Below, piece by piece: positions 8,862-18,296 of a stretch of 64,000 nt of DNA. Below the pieces are notes generated by a model. That model was not told where the DNA came from. It saw nothing but the letters and a program-made list of their open reading frames with translations, and ran no database searches. The stretch is taken from NCBI RefSeq assembly GCF_015207605.1, contig NZ_JADEWO010000019.1, positions 40,425-104,424 on the forward strand, written 5' to 3'. A program made the translations under genes and the position numbers. Numbering within the stretch: position 1 is the first letter of the stretch; each line of letters begins with the position of its first letter. Origin of the DNA: Oculatella sp. LEGE 06141. Lineage in GTDB: Bacteria; Cyanobacteriota; Cyanobacteriia; Elainellales; Elainellaceae.

Positions 8862-10916
8862 TTAAGAGGTCGGTGCAGGCAAGGGTGCCTGCGCCAGTTC
8901 GATCGCCTTCAGAGCCGCCTGAATCAGGTTGGAATAGTGAGGTTGAGAAATATCAACCTCCTGAGCCTCTTCACGGCTTTTGCCCAGCAGTCCTCGCTGG
9001 TGCTGCGGTTGAACGGCTAATATTTGACCTTCGGCGTTTCTAATTCGCAGTTCTCGTTCAGTTGCCACCTGGGAGATGCAGCAGGTGTAAGGGCGATCGC
9101 CATAGTAGAACTCGGCTTTGGCCGGAAGTGGGGCGTTGAGGTTTAGCGTCAAGTGGGTTTCTTGGGCTGAGGGCAAGGGTGGCGATGCCGCCAGCGGCAG
9201 GCGAACCCCAACGAGTTCCAGTTCTACGCTTTTAGAGCCGTTCCATTCGTTGACGCGCAGCCGATAGGCGATATCGAGCCGACTGGGGAGCGGATAATAT
9301 TCGCCCCAACGCCATGCGATCGCCTTCATCTGTTTGCCGTTCGTTTCGCAGGCCAGGGTTAGCTTGAGATGCGCGCCCTCTTTGCCGATCGCTCGCTGTT
9401 CCAAAATTGGCACATTAGGTGTCCAAAAGACCGGATCGGGGTTTTCGATGCCGCAGGGGTGCAGGCGATCGATCTGGTCATACAACGGCAAATCGAGCTG
9501 GCCCAAGGTTGCCTGAGCATCAATGACCACCAGCGGCTTCAGGTGTTCAGGACGAAGCTGCATGGCCGCAACGCTTTGCAGCCGCGATCGCACGTCGTCC
9601 AACTGCTCCGCCTTGAAGGAAAACCCACCCGCCGCCCGGTGTCCGCCAAATTTTCCCAGCAGGTCGGCACAACATTGCAGGGCTTCAAAGACGTTGAATT
9701 CTGGAATGCCACGGGCAGACCCCCGAATGTGATCCTGCTCCTGCGATTCGTAGGTGCCAATAAACACGGGCACGCCATAGCGCTCTACTAAGCGAGAGGC
9801 CACAATGCCGATCACGCCGTGATGCCAACCGGGTTGCACAATCACAAGCACCTGCTCCTGGGTGGGATTGAACTGCGTCTGTTCGCACCAGGCGATCGCG
9901 TCTTGCTCAATTTGTTCGCACAACCGCTGCCGCGTCTGGTTAATTTGCTCGCACTGCATCGCCAGTTCCAGGGCGCGACCGTCATGGTCGGTGGTCAGCA
10001 GTTCAATCACAATTTGCGGGTCGGCCAGACGACCGATCGCATTAATGCGCGGCCCCAAACGAAAGCCGATCGCTTCTGGCTTCAGCGCTTTTTCCTGACT
10101 CAACCCGGCCACTTGAATCAGCGCTTGCACTCCCGCCAATTTCGATTTGGGCAACAGTTTTAAACCCCGTCGTACCCAGCGCCGATTAACCCCAGTGAGC
10201 GGTGCCAAATCGGCGATCGTCCCCAGGGTGAATAGCTCAATCAGCGGTGTGGTCAAATCGTGTGTCTTCTGTAAACATTGCGCTAAACATACCGCCAGAA
10301 TGTACGCTACTCCCACACCCGCCACGCCCCGGTAGGGCGACTCTTCTGCAATCAGTTTGGGGTTGAGGATAGCATTGGCTGGCGGCAATTCTGGCGGAAT
10401 GTCGTGATGGTCGGTCACGATCACGGTTAAGCCCAGCTCTCTGGCACGGGCGATCGGTGCGGGGGCGGCAATGCCGTTATCGACGGTGAGAATTACACCA
10501 AACCCTTCCTGGTGAAATTCTTCAACCATGCGCTGATTGATGCCGTAGCCCTCCTGCATCCGGCTGGGAATGGCGTAGTCTACGTGCGCTCCTAGCGATC
10601 GCAACGCCCGCAGCAGCAGCGCCGTGCTGGTCATGCCATCGGCATCGTAGTCGCCGCAAATGGCGATCGCCTGATGGGTTGAGATCGCCCGCATCAACAG
10701 CTCTAGTGCGATCGGCAAATCGGGAAATTCCACCAGTGGCGATGGCAACGACTGCGCCTCTGGTTGTAAAAACGTTTGAACCGCCTCAGGCGTATCCATT
10801 CCCCGATTGATTAACACCTGCGATAGCAGCAGGGGAAGTTGGGTAAGCTGTGATAGCTGAATTGCTCGTTCTGCCTGAGCTTCAGCAATGCGCCAGCGTT
10901 GATTGGGAATACGCAT
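8862..10916 (-). CDS. recJ: single-stranded-DNA-specific exonuclease RecJ
   Basis: RecJ degrades single-stranded DNA 5' to 3' in recombination and mismatch or base-excision repair and needs Mn2+/Mg2+. The 684-residue protein has the DHH-superfamily motifs: DYDADGMTS (residues 89-97), VTDHHDIPPELP (DHH at 169-171), a GVAGVGVAY motif, the GPRINAIGRL motif and the DHHA1-type GKFGGHRAAGGFSF. The C-terminal OB-fold region extends to the end. The chosen ATG 10916 begins MRIPNQRWRI; a GTG at 10952 would add 12 residues. It is preceded, in the direction of transcription, by a small secreted protein gene. Confidence 0.95.
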   Translation of the reverse strand: MRIPNQRWRIAEAQAERAIQLSQLTQLPLLLSQVLINRGMDTPEAVQTFLQPEAQSLPSPLVEFPDLPIALELLMRAISTHQAIAICGDYDADGMTSTALLLRALRSLGAHVDYAIPSRMQEGYGINQRMVEEFHQEGFGVILTVDNGIAAPAPIARARELGLTVIVTDHHDIPPELPPANAILNPKLIAEESPYRGVAGVGVAYILAVCLAQCLQKTHDLTTPLIELFTLGTIADLAPLTGVNRRWVRRGLKLLPKSKLAGVQALIQVAGLSQEKALKPEAIGFRLGPRINAIGRLADPQIVIELLTTDHDGRALELAMQCEQINQTRQRLCEQIEQDAIAWCEQTQFNPTQEQVLVIVQPGWHHGVIGIVASRLVERYGVPVFIGTYESQEQDHIRGSARGIPEFNVFEALQCCADLLGKFGGHRAAGGFSFKAEQLDDVRSRLQSVAAMQLRPEHLKPLVVIDAQATLGQLDLPLYDQIDRLHPCGIENPDPVFWTPNVPILEQRAIGKEGAHLKLTLACETNGKQMKAIAWRWGEYYPLPSRLDIAYRLRVNEWNGSKSVELELVGVRLPLAASPPLPSAQETHLTLNLNAPLPAKAEFYYGDRPYTCCISQVATERELRIRNAEGQILAVQPQHQRGLLGKSREEAQEVDISQPHYSNLIQAALKAIELAQAPLPAPTS

Positions 10917-11085
10917 TTGTCGGTGCGGTGCGGTTGATTGGAAAATCGGCACGATCGATCCAGGTTAAGGGATAGGGGTGCGCGGCCACGGGGTGCGATG
11001 GTTTGGGGAGTCGCTGTATCAGCTTCGCATGAGCGTTTGCTTCCTGGCAAAAATAACATTGATCTCGACTCATCACCTCAACGGG

Positions 11086-11508
11086 CTAGAACACAGCCAC
11101 CTTGCCATCATTTTGAATATAAACGGAGCGATCGCCTGGGGGTTGCCCGCCTGGAAAAATTTCAATCCGCAGGGTGCGCTCATTCGGGCGAACCAACTGT
11201 GCCCGGATCGACAGAGCCGTTTCATCCCAAAATACGACTGAGGTGTTTGGTGCCGTGCCAAAACTTGAATCAATTTCTAACGCTTGCCCCGGCAATAGCG
11301 GGATTGGATTTGTTCTTACGATCTGCTCAACCTGCACCAGGCTCGATGTGTGGTTCACCATTTCCAACCGAATCGGCTGCCCCGGTGTGAACTGAATTTG
11401 CTGAGCAACACAGTTTGTTGCACAGGTTTGAGCCAGTAAACCCGACAGATCAGCCGGGGCAATTAGCCATACTGTCGTGCCTAAAGCAATCGATACACCC
11501 TTTGCCAC
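11086..11508 (-). CDS. hypothetical secreted protein
   Basis: A 140-residue protein with a hydrophobic N-terminal segment (VSIALGTTVWLIAPADLSGLLA) that looks like a signal peptide, followed by a mature part with two close Cys residues (QTCATNCV) that could form a disulfide. The rest is beta-rich (IQFTPGQPIRLEMVNHTSS, LRIEIFPGGQPPGDRSVYIQ), with features of a periplasmic beta-sandwich. I do not recognise a named family. The GTG start at 11508 has a GGGAGGTC ribosome site. It lies upstream of recJ on the same strand with a 170-bp gap. Confidence 0.65.
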   Translation of the reverse strand: MAKGVSIALGTTVWLIAPADLSGLLAQTCATNCVAQQIQFTPGQPIRLEMVNHTSSLVQVEQIVRTNPIPLLPGQALEIDSSFGTAPNTSVVFWDETALSIRAQLVRPNERTLRIEIFPGGQPPGDRSVYIQNDGKVAVF

Positions 11509-12261
11509 AGCGACCTCCCAGCTATTGAAGCGGCATTAAAACCAATCAGCACGATGCAATGTGAGTAAAGACATCAACCAAATAGAATGAGCGGCTTAGC
11601 CCTTAATGTCAATCGATTCAGTCAACGGCTCATTCTGTTCACGGTGAGTTGATGGTGCTAGTTAAAAAAAACGACAAAATTTGACAGTTATATACACAGT
11701 GCGAAAGTATAAATACAATGTAAAAAGTGCAAAAACGTTGTCTGCTTTTGCGCTGAACATTAAGTGACCAATCTCGGTGTTTACCACTGCTGACCATTGC
11801 TGCATTATCGTTTTGCAACCAAGTGTACTCGCCTCTAAGACTCGAAGCTCGGAGCTAGAGCATTTCAGGCCGTTGCCGACCAAACTATGCAGGTGATTCA
11901 AAGGTCATGGTCTGACTGCAAACACCGTTGCTGCTAGCGGCACCGCTCAGCGTCTCGACTCATACCGGGCTGTTTTTAAGGCAAAATCTCGGCTGGTCTT
12001 GACTCTGACGGTTCGCACATTGAAGGTAGGCTACGTACCTCAAAGCAAGAAGCGGCGGCTGTTATGGAAGAGTGACAGGTCGCGTCTGTAGCGGCACAAA
12101 ATAGTCGAGATGTCCGACTGTGTCGAGATGTTTTGCGCTGCTCGTTGCGGTCAGACGAAACCAACTGGAATCAGGGAATCCTGTGAGCTTGTTGCAAATG
12201 GTGCTGGGTTTTGATGGCAACGGTTGGCAAATTAAACCAATCAGTAAGGATCTATCGCTAC
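11509..12261. other. 750-bp divergent intergenic region
   Basis: This separates the secreted-protein gene (minus) from the RNase gene (plus). The stretch around 11655-11750 is notably AT-rich with A runs. A 79-codon minus-strand ORF (11662-11901) shows no family or ribosome site and I do not call it. I see no tRNA-like structure and no clear repeat. It probably holds promoters and a long leader of the exonuclease gene. Confidence 0.45.
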
Positions 12262-14691
12262 ATGGAATTCTCGATCGCAACACTGCTGGCAAATTTCACA
12301 GATGATAAACTTGTTGCCCCCAAGGTTTTAGAGAAAAAGCTGAACTGTGAGGATGAAGTCGGTGTTCGGCGGCTTCAAATTGCTCTCGATGCCCTGGAAA
12401 AAATCGGTATTTTAGTTAAAGAGCGGGGAAAATACCGCCGCATTTTTGAAGAAGATGTGGTTGAGGGTCGGCTGCGGTGTTCCAGTAAAGGCTTCTGCTT
12501 TGCCATTCAAGATGTGGAAGCGGCAGAAGACATCTACATCCGTGAAAGCCATCTCAGCACAGCCTGGAATGGCGATCGCGTCCTGGTCAAGGTTACGAAA
12601 GAGGGCAGCCGGCGGCGCAGTCCAGAGGGTGAAGTTCGCCTGATTTTAGAACGAGCCAACTCGTCGGTGCTGGCGCGGGTCAAGCAAGACAGCAACAGCT
12701 ATCGCGCTACCCCGTTGGACGATCGCCTGCTGTTTGAACTCGAAATTAAGGCCAACGGTCTCAACCTGGAAGAAGCCGTTGACCAACTGGTGCATGTTGA
12801 AATCGTGCGCTATCCGCTGGGTTCTTACCCCCCGTTGGGTCGGGTTGCTCAAATTTTGGGCAGCGATGCCCAGGCCGCATCTGAAATCGATATTGTCTGC
12901 TGTAAGCACGATTTGCCGCGTCTGTTTCCGGAGGCGGTACTTAAAGCCACCAAAACCCTGCCCGGAAAAGTCCGTAAGACCGATCTCAAAAATCGGCTCG
13001 ATTTTCGCCATCTGCCGACCATCACCATTGATGGCCCCACCAGCCCCACCGGGCCAGCCATTGATGACGCGCTGACCCTGGAAAAACTAGGGGACGACCT
13101 CTGGCAAATTGGCGTTCACATTGCCGATGTGTCGTACTACATTCCGCCGGGTTCACCGCTCGACCAGGAAGCTCAACGGCGCGGCAACTCGATCTATCTC
13201 GGAGAAACGGTACTGCCGATGTTCCCAGAGCAGGTGCATCGTAATTGCACTCTGATTCAAGGACAAGATCGCCTGACGGTATCTGTTTTGTTGCAGGTAA
13301 ATGCCAGTGGAGAAGTGCTTGAATTTGAAATTCAGCCCAGTGTAATTCAGGTGGATCATCGGCTCGATTACCAGCAGGCGCAGGCGATCGTCCAGCGGCA
13401 CCAGTCGCCTGAAGAAACACCCGCCCCAATGGCATATGAACTGCCCCCAGTGGAAACCCTGCAAGAGTTTGAATCCATCTTTGAGATGTTGGATCAGCTC
13501 TTTCAACTGAGCCATGCGGTGCGGCTACAGCGGCAGCAGCGCGGTGCGTTTGATTTGAACTTGCCCGAAAAGATCTTTCCAGATGAAACGAACCCAGAGT
13601 TAGGAAAATTCCTATCCACCAAGTTCCAGTACGACGATGAAGGTGCCCTGGGTGCCATGGTCGTGTCGTCCTTTTTACCCGCCCGCTCGATTGTGACGGA
13701 GTTCATGCTGCTAGCGAATCAGCTCGTAGCGTCCCATCTGCGAGCGCTGCAAGTGCCTGCTATCTACCGGGTGCATCGCATTCCTGATCCGGCAGATGTT
13801 CAGGAAATTCTCAAGCTGATCAGCAACATGGGCATTGATTACCGCCTGGAGGATGAAGAAACGGTTTATCCCCGCGACTATCAAAGCCTGGTGCAGCTCT
13901 TTTCCACCTCCAAAGCAGAAAAAGTGCTGACGTATTTGCTGCTATCTACGCTAAAACCAGCAACCTACAGCACGTCTCCAGGGCCCCACTTTGGTCTGGC
14001 GCTGGATTTGGGGTATACCCATTTCACCTCTCCTATGCGGCGCTATCCCGACCTGTTGGTGCATCGTGTTTTACATGCGGTGTTTGAACATGGGCGCGAT
14101 CGCCGTTCCAGCCGTTCGAAAGAGCGGGTGAACCTTCGCAATAGCACCTGCCACGGCAAGATTACCTGGAACATTCTGCCCAACGACGTTCAGGAAGCCC
14201 TAGAGGAGCATTTTGCTTCGGTGGCGGTGCATGTCAGCGAACGGGAAAAGCTGGCACAGGAAGCTGAAACCGACCTGGAAGGGTTGAAGAAAGCGGAATT
14301 CATGCAGCAGCACACGGGTGAAGTGTTCCACGGTTTAATTACGGGCGTTCAGTCCTATGGCTTCTTTGTCGAAATTGAGGAACTGTTGGTAGAAGGGCTG
14401 GTTCATGTCAGTTCGCTGAAAGACGATTGGTACGAATATCGATCGCGGCAGCAAAAACTGGTTGGGCGCAAGAACCGGAAACAGTATCGCCTGGGCGATC
14501 GCGTTGAGGTTCAAGTCAAGAGCGTTGATTACTACCGTCAACAAATTGACCTGGTTGCAGTTGGCGGTGGCAGCGAGGCCACCGATGATGAGGCTCCCGA
14601 TGAAGCCCCCGATGACGAGATGGACGAATTGGGGCTGGATGCTGAACTGGATGCAAACGACAGCATTCATGCCAATCCCTACGAGGACTAG
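12262..14691 (+). CDS. RNase II/R family 3'-5' exoribonuclease
   Basis: A processive 3'-5' exoribonuclease of 809 residues. Order of parts: an N-terminal winged-helix-like segment (EFSIATLLANFTDDKLV...KIGILVKERGKYRR), a cold-shock/OB domain (VEGRLRCSSKGFCFA), the RNB catalytic domain, and a C-terminal S1 domain (GEVFHGLITGVQSYGFFVEIEE in part), ending in an acidic tail. The RNB motif TSPMRRYPDLLVHRVL is canonical. The metal-binding motif is unusual: TIDGPTSPTGPAIDDALTLE has three extra residues between the first Asp and the Asp pair and lacks the usual Asp two positions before the pair. The start ATG 12262 is preferred over an upstream in-frame ATG. It may be called rnr, rnb or vacB in relatives. 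Confidence 0.92.
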   Translation: MEFSIATLLANFTDDKLVAPKVLEKKLNCEDEVGVRRLQIALDALEKIGILVKERGKYRRIFEEDVVEGRLRCSSKGFCFAIQDVEAAEDIYIRESHLSTAWNGDRVLVKVTKEGSRRRSPEGEVRLILERANSSVLARVKQDSNSYRATPLDDRLLFELEIKANGLNLEEAVDQLVHVEIVRYPLGSYPPLGRVAQILGSDAQAASEIDIVCCKHDLPRLFPEAVLKATKTLPGKVRKTDLKNRLDFRHLPTITIDGPTSPTGPAIDDALTLEKLGDDLWQIGVHIADVSYYIPPGSPLDQEAQRRGNSIYLGETVLPMFPEQVHRNCTLIQGQDRLTVSVLLQVNASGEVLEFEIQPSVIQVDHRLDYQQAQAIVQRHQSPEETPAPMAYELPPVETLQEFESIFEMLDQLFQLSHAVRLQRQQRGAFDLNLPEKIFPDETNPELGKFLSTKFQYDDEGALGAMVVSSFLPARSIVTEFMLLANQLVASHLRALQVPAIYRVHRIPDPADVQEILKLISNMGIDYRLEDEETVYPRDYQSLVQLFSTSKAEKVLTYLLLSTLKPATYSTSPGPHFGLALDLGYTHFTSPMRRYPDLLVHRVLHAVFEHGRDRRSSRSKERVNLRNSTCHGKITWNILPNDVQEALEEHFASVAVHVSEREKLAQEAETDLEGLKKAEFMQQHTGEVFHGLITGVQSYGFFVEIEELLVEGLVHVSSLKDDWYEYRSRQQKLVGRKNRKQYRLGDRVEVQVKSVDYYRQQIDLVAVGGGSEATDDEAPDEAPDDEMDELGLDAELDANDSIHANPYED

Positions 14692-14712
14692 CCTATGAGT
14701 ACAACTTCAGCC

Positions 14713-14738
14713 GATGAGGACTCGTTAGAGTCCTCGTC
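14713..14738. terminator. hairpin after the exoribonuclease gene
   Basis: GAGGACT (14716-14722) pairs with AGTCCTC (14729-14735) around a 6-nt loop, with the stem extending three more pairs including one wobble. It starts about 22 bp after the stop codon. There is no T run. Confidence 0.4.
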
Positions 14739-14930
14739 CAGTTGCTTGCGGTGTTAAAGCCAGGTTAGTGTGCCATGCAACAGGTGCCGTGCAAAAACAG
14801 TCTTTGCCGGGGTCGCTAGACAATAAATTAGAGAATTTGGCTTCAGCGGCTTGAAATTAGGGGTTAGGGTAAGGTTAGGGGCTTCAATTAACCGAACCTC
14901 ATTTTTAACCACCCACTTCACTGACTGTTA

Positions 14931-15572
14931 ATGACTTCGGCAAGTACACGTCCTCTAATTTTGGGTATTACTGGTGCATCTGGCTTGGTGTATGCTGTTC
15001 GCGCCATCAAGTTTCTGCTAGAAGCAGAGTATGCGATCGAACTAGTGGCTTCTAAATCAACCTACATGGTGTGGCAAGCCGAGCAAAACATCCGAATGCC
15101 AATGGAAGCGGTGCAGCAAGAGCACTTTTGGCGGCAGCAGGCGGGTGTTGACGATGGCAAAGGCAAACTCCACTGCCACCCCTGGGGAGATGTCGGCGCA
15201 ACGATCGCTAGCGGTTCCTTTCGCACCGTTGGCATGTTGGTGATGCCGTGCAGCATGAGTACCGTTGCTAAGCTTGCCGCCGGACTGAGTTCCGATCTAC
15301 TAGAACGAGCCGCCGATGTCCAGCTTAAGGAAGGGCGTAAACTGGTCTTAGTGCCCCGCGAAACGCCGTTTAGCCTCATCCACCTCCGTAACCTGACCCG
15401 TTTAGCAGAAGCGGGTGCGCGCATTGTCCCTGCCATTCCTGCCTGGTACCACAACCCGCAAACCGTTCAGGATCTGGTGGATTTTGTGGTGGCTCGCGCG
15501 TTGGACCAGTTCGAGATGGACTGTGTTCCAATTCAACGCTGGCAAGGTCATTTGCAGGAGGTTGACCCGTAA
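14931..15572 (+). CDS. ubiX: flavin prenyltransferase UbiX
   Basis: UbiX joins dimethylallyl phosphate to FMN to make prenylated FMN, the cofactor of UbiD-type decarboxylases used in quinone synthesis. The protein is 213 residues, normal for the family. The flavin-binding N-terminus LILGITGASGLVYAVRAIKFL, the SGSFRTVGMLVMPCSMSTVAKLAAG segment with the conserved SxxT/PCS pattern, and the LVPRETPFSLIHLRN motif are all present. It starts at ATG 14931. No ubiD lies in the window. It is followed at 80 bp by a LapA-like membrane protein gene with a strong ribosome site. Confidence 0.93.
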   Translation: MTSASTRPLILGITGASGLVYAVRAIKFLLEAEYAIELVASKSTYMVWQAEQNIRMPMEAVQQEHFWRQQAGVDDGKGKLHCHPWGDVGATIASGSFRTVGMLVMPCSMSTVAKLAAGLSSDLLERAADVQLKEGRKLVLVPRETPFSLIHLRNLTRLAEAGARIVPAIPAWYHNPQTVQDLVDFVVARALDQFEMDCVPIQRWQGHLQEVDP

Positions 15573-15652
15573 TTTAGTTATCACGTTTGTTTGTCAGCAT
15601 TCCCCTGCCCATTGCACCCTTTGTTTCTCACGCCTCAATTGAGGAGGACATT

Positions 15653-16645
15653 ATGCCAGCGACACGCATTCTACTCTTGCTCTTAATTTTGGGAGGCTTG
15701 ATTCTATTTGCCTTGCAAAATTGGTCGCCGGTTTTGCCGCTGGTTATTTTTGGGCTACAAACGTTGGCTTTGCCGCTGGCCTTTTGGATGCTGGGAGCGA
15801 TCGCCGCTGGGGCATTGACGACGTTAGTGGTGGCTGGTTTGTTCAGTTTGGCGAACCTGACCTCTGGAGGACGGCGATCGCGTGCGGCTCAACGAGCTGC
15901 CACCACTCAGGCGGCTAGCGCCAGCAACAACGCCACCTGGAACTTTGGTTGGACGGGAAGCCAGACTGCTCAGCCGCAATCAGAATCAGCTTCGGCGGGC
16001 TATTCTGGCGGCAACCGTAGCCGCGACAGGGACGACTGGGAAGGCAGCGGACAACAGAGCGAAGAGTGGGAGGACTGGTCGGGCTTTCAGGCTCAGGCAC
16101 CCAGCCGCGAACCCGTTGACGGTATGCCAAACATCAGAACCCCGGTTCAGGATACAGAAGACCAGGAATGGTCAGATTGGGATGGCTTTGAAGAGGGGCA
16201 AGAGCCAGCCGATCGCGCTTCCCGCTCATCGACACCCCCACCCCGCACCGATTACGAAATTCCGCAGGAGCCGGTTAACCGCTCTCAAACCGGATCAATG
16301 TATTCCTACAGCTATCGCCGCTCCGATGACACCCGAGCAGATAACACTAGAGCAGATAGCACCAGAGCAACTAACACCCGAGCAAATCAGCCAGATAAAT
16401 CAGAAACGGTCTACGATGCCGATTTTCGAGTCATCCGACCGCCCTATCGTCCAGAACCCGATGCCGAACCAGAATTTGATGAACCCGATGCCGCTGATTC
16501 TGGCTTCGATGAATCGTTTGACGAACCGGGCTATCGTGAACCCAGCTTTAGATCTCCCGCTGCGGCTGACCGTGGAACGGCGGACGAAGACGATTGGGAC
16601 TTTGATGATGATTGGAGCGATAGCCCCAAAAACAAAGACTGGTAA
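15653..16645 (+). CDS. LapA-like membrane protein with long acidic, disordered tail
   Basis: A 330-residue protein. Residues 1-75 form two hydrophobic helices (ILLLLLILGGLILFALQNW and LAFWMLGAIAAGALTTLVVAGLF), the pattern of the LapA/DUF1049 family. The remaining 250 residues are polar, rich in Asp, Glu, Ser, Arg and Pro and almost certainly disordered, with repeated short WSDWDGFEEG-like patches and a four-copy TRA(D/N) repeat encoded by 15-bp tandem units. The ATG at 15653 has an excellent GAGGAGGA ribosome site, and the upstream in-frame ORF start is discarded. Function unknown; LapA-type proteins organise envelope or membrane assemblies in other bacteria. Confidence 0.75.
   Translation: MPATRILLLLLILGGLILFALQNWSPVLPLVIFGLQTLALPLAFWMLGAIAAGALTTLVVAGLFSLANLTSGGRRSRAAQRAATTQAASASNNATWNFGWTGSQTAQPQSESASAGYSGGNRSRDRDDWEGSGQQSEEWEDWSGFQAQAPSREPVDGMPNIRTPVQDTEDQEWSDWDGFEEGQEPADRASRSSTPPPRTDYEIPQEPVNRSQTGSMYSYSYRRSDDTRADNTRADSTRATNTRANQPDKSETVYDADFRVIRPPYRPEPDAEPEFDEPDAADSGFDESFDEPGYREPSFRSPAAADRGTADEDDWDFDDDWSDSPKNKDW
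16328..16387 (+). repeat. four 15-bp tandem repeats inside the LapA-like gene
   Basis: Four imperfect 15-bp units (first: GACACCCGAGCAGAT) run at 16328, 16343, 16358 and 16373. They keep the reading frame and encode DTRAD, NTRAD, STRAT and NTRAN. The repeat falls in the disordered tail and may vary in copy number between strains. Confidence 0.85.
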
Positions 16646-16700
16646 GATGAGAACCGTTTGACAGGTTCGTTGAACGGGTGGCTTAGTTAGGGCAAATGCT

Positions 16701-17273
16701 GTGAAGAACTCGCTGCAAGGCGTTAACCTTTACCTCGTTGGCATGATGGGGGCAGGTAAATCTACGGTGGGGCGCATCTTAGCGTCGCAGTTAAACTATC
16801 GCTTTTTTGATACCGATACCCTGATCGAGCAGGTCACCCGGCAGTCGATTGCTCAACTGTTTGCTGAATCGGGTGAAGCGGCGTTCCGCGAGCTTGAAAC
16901 GCAGGTCTTAGCAGATTTGTCGTCTCGTCCCCGGCTGGCGATCGCCACAGGTGGCGGCATTGTGCTTCAGCGCAAAAACTGGAGCTACCTGCATCACGGC
17001 ATTGTAGTCTGGTTAGATGTTCCCATTGATGTGTTGTATCGTCGGATTCAGCACAGCACCACCCGCCCATTGCTAAACGATCCTGACCCATTCGCCAAAC
17101 TGCAAACCCTGTTTGAGCAACGGCGATCGCTCTATGCTCAGGCTGATGTGCGTGTCTCGGTAAGTGAAACCGACGAAGCGGAGCAAGTAGCGGCTCGGGT
17201 CTTAACCGAACTGGATCAGGTCATCAAACCACAACATCCTCCCATGTCGCCAGCTAATGGCGAGTCTGGCTGA
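16701..17273 (+). CDS. aroK: shikimate kinase
   Basis: AroK phosphorylates shikimate with ATP in the pathway to chorismate and the aromatic amino acids. The 190-residue P-loop kinase shows the Walker [15 protein letters not shown] near residues 14-27, the substrate-binding FFDTDTLIE, the ATGGGIVL glycine motif and the lid Arg in STTRPLLND. It starts with GTG 16701; no ATG in frame gives a complete P-loop region. It lies 55 bp downstream of the LapA-like gene and 82 bp upstream of argB, so the three could share a transcript. Confidence 0.95.
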   Translation: MKNSLQGVNLYLVGMMGAGKSTVGRILASQLNYRFFDTDTLIEQVTRQSIAQLFAESGEAAFRELETQVLADLSSRPRLAIATGGGIVLQRKNWSYLHHGIVVWLDVPIDVLYRRIQHSTTRPLLNDPDPFAKLQTLFEQRRSLYAQADVRVSVSETDEAEQVAARVLTELDQVIKPQHPPMSPANGESG

Positions 17274-17355
17274 TACACTGCATCCTATTACCTCCGTTAT
17301 CTCGCTGGTGAATTGAACAGCTTGTTGATTGAATAGCTTATAAATAGCTCGCCCT

Positions 17356-18249
17356 ATGATTAGCGAAAGCGAATATATCCAGGAAGCCGCCGCCACGCGC
17401 GTTCGTGTTCTCAGTGAAGCGCTGCCCTACATCCAGCAATTTGCCGGACGCACCATCGTTGTGAAGTATGGCGGTGCCGCCATGAAAGACGGCAGCCTCA
17501 AGGCCAAAGTGATCCGAGATGTGGTGTTTCTGGCTTGCGTTGGCCTGCGTCCCGTGGTGGTACATGGCGGCGGCCCCGAAATTAACTCCTGGTTGGGCAA
17601 ACTTGGGATTGAACCGCAGTTCAAAAACGGGCTGCGCGTCACCGACTCCGCCACGATGGATGTGGTAGAAATGGTGCTGGTCGGTCGGGTCAACAAAGAG
17701 CTGGTCTCCCTGATTAACCGCGCGGGCGGTTCTGGCATTGGCCTGTGTGGTAAAGACGGCAACATTATCAAAGCTCGACCCGAAGGGCGCGAAGGGGTTG
17801 GTTTTGTCGGTGAAGTGAACAGCATCAACACCAATTTGCTGGAATTGTTGGTAAAGGCAGGGCATATTCCCGTTGTGTCGAGCGTGGCTGCCGATGACAG
17901 CGGACAAGCTTACAACATCAACGCTGATACTGTTGCCGGAGAACTGGCGGCAGCACTGGGGGCTGAAAAGCTGATTTTGATGACCGACACTCCCGGCATT
18001 TTGCAGGATTATCACGATTCGTCTACCCTCATCGCCAAGCTCGATATTCAAGAAGCCCGTCGGTTAATTGATGATGGCGTGGTGGCAGGTGGCATGATCC
18101 CCAAGGTGAATTGTTGTGTGCGATCGCTGGCTCAGGGGGTTCGGGCGGCTCACATCATCGACGGTCGCATTCCCCACGCGCTGCTGCTCGAAATCTTTAC
18201 CGATGCCGGAATTGGCTCCATGATCGTCGCATCAGAGTTTGACCTGTAG
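17356..18249 (+). CDS. argB: acetylglutamate kinase
   Basis: ArgB phosphorylates N-acetylglutamate in the second step of arginine synthesis. In cyanobacteria it is controlled by arginine and by the nitrogen signal protein PII. The 297-residue sequence carries the amino-acid-kinase marks [34 protein letters not shown], the substrate loop [19 protein letters not shown], and [11 protein letters not shown]. The extended N-terminal helix of about 20 residues before the first strand is of the type seen in arginine-inhibited hexameric enzymes. Start ATG 17356. It converges on a glycosyltransferase gene. Confidence 0.96.
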   Translation: MISESEYIQEAAATRVRVLSEALPYIQQFAGRTIVVKYGGAAMKDGSLKAKVIRDVVFLACVGLRPVVVHGGGPEINSWLGKLGIEPQFKNGLRVTDSATMDVVEMVLVGRVNKELVSLINRAGGSGIGLCGKDGNIIKARPEGREGVGFVGEVNSINTNLLELLVKAGHIPVVSSVAADDSGQAYNINADTVAGELAAALGAEKLILMTDTPGILQDYHDSSTLIAKLDIQEARRLIDDGVVAGGMIPKVNCCVRSLAQGVRAAHIIDGRIPHALLLEIFTDAGIGSMIVASEFDL

Positions 18250-18296
18250 CATCGGGTTAATTCCGTAGTGCTGCAACCATCCTGTCCTGTCCAGGC

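Noticed and set aside
11662..11901. 79-codon minus-strand ORF in the recJ / RNase spacer
   Set aside because: No recognisable family, no ribosome site, and the AT-rich DNA looks non-coding.
14850..14882. GGGTTAGGGTAAGGTTAGGGG, telomere-like run
   Set aside because: Too short and irregular; a G-rich spacer, not a functional telomere.
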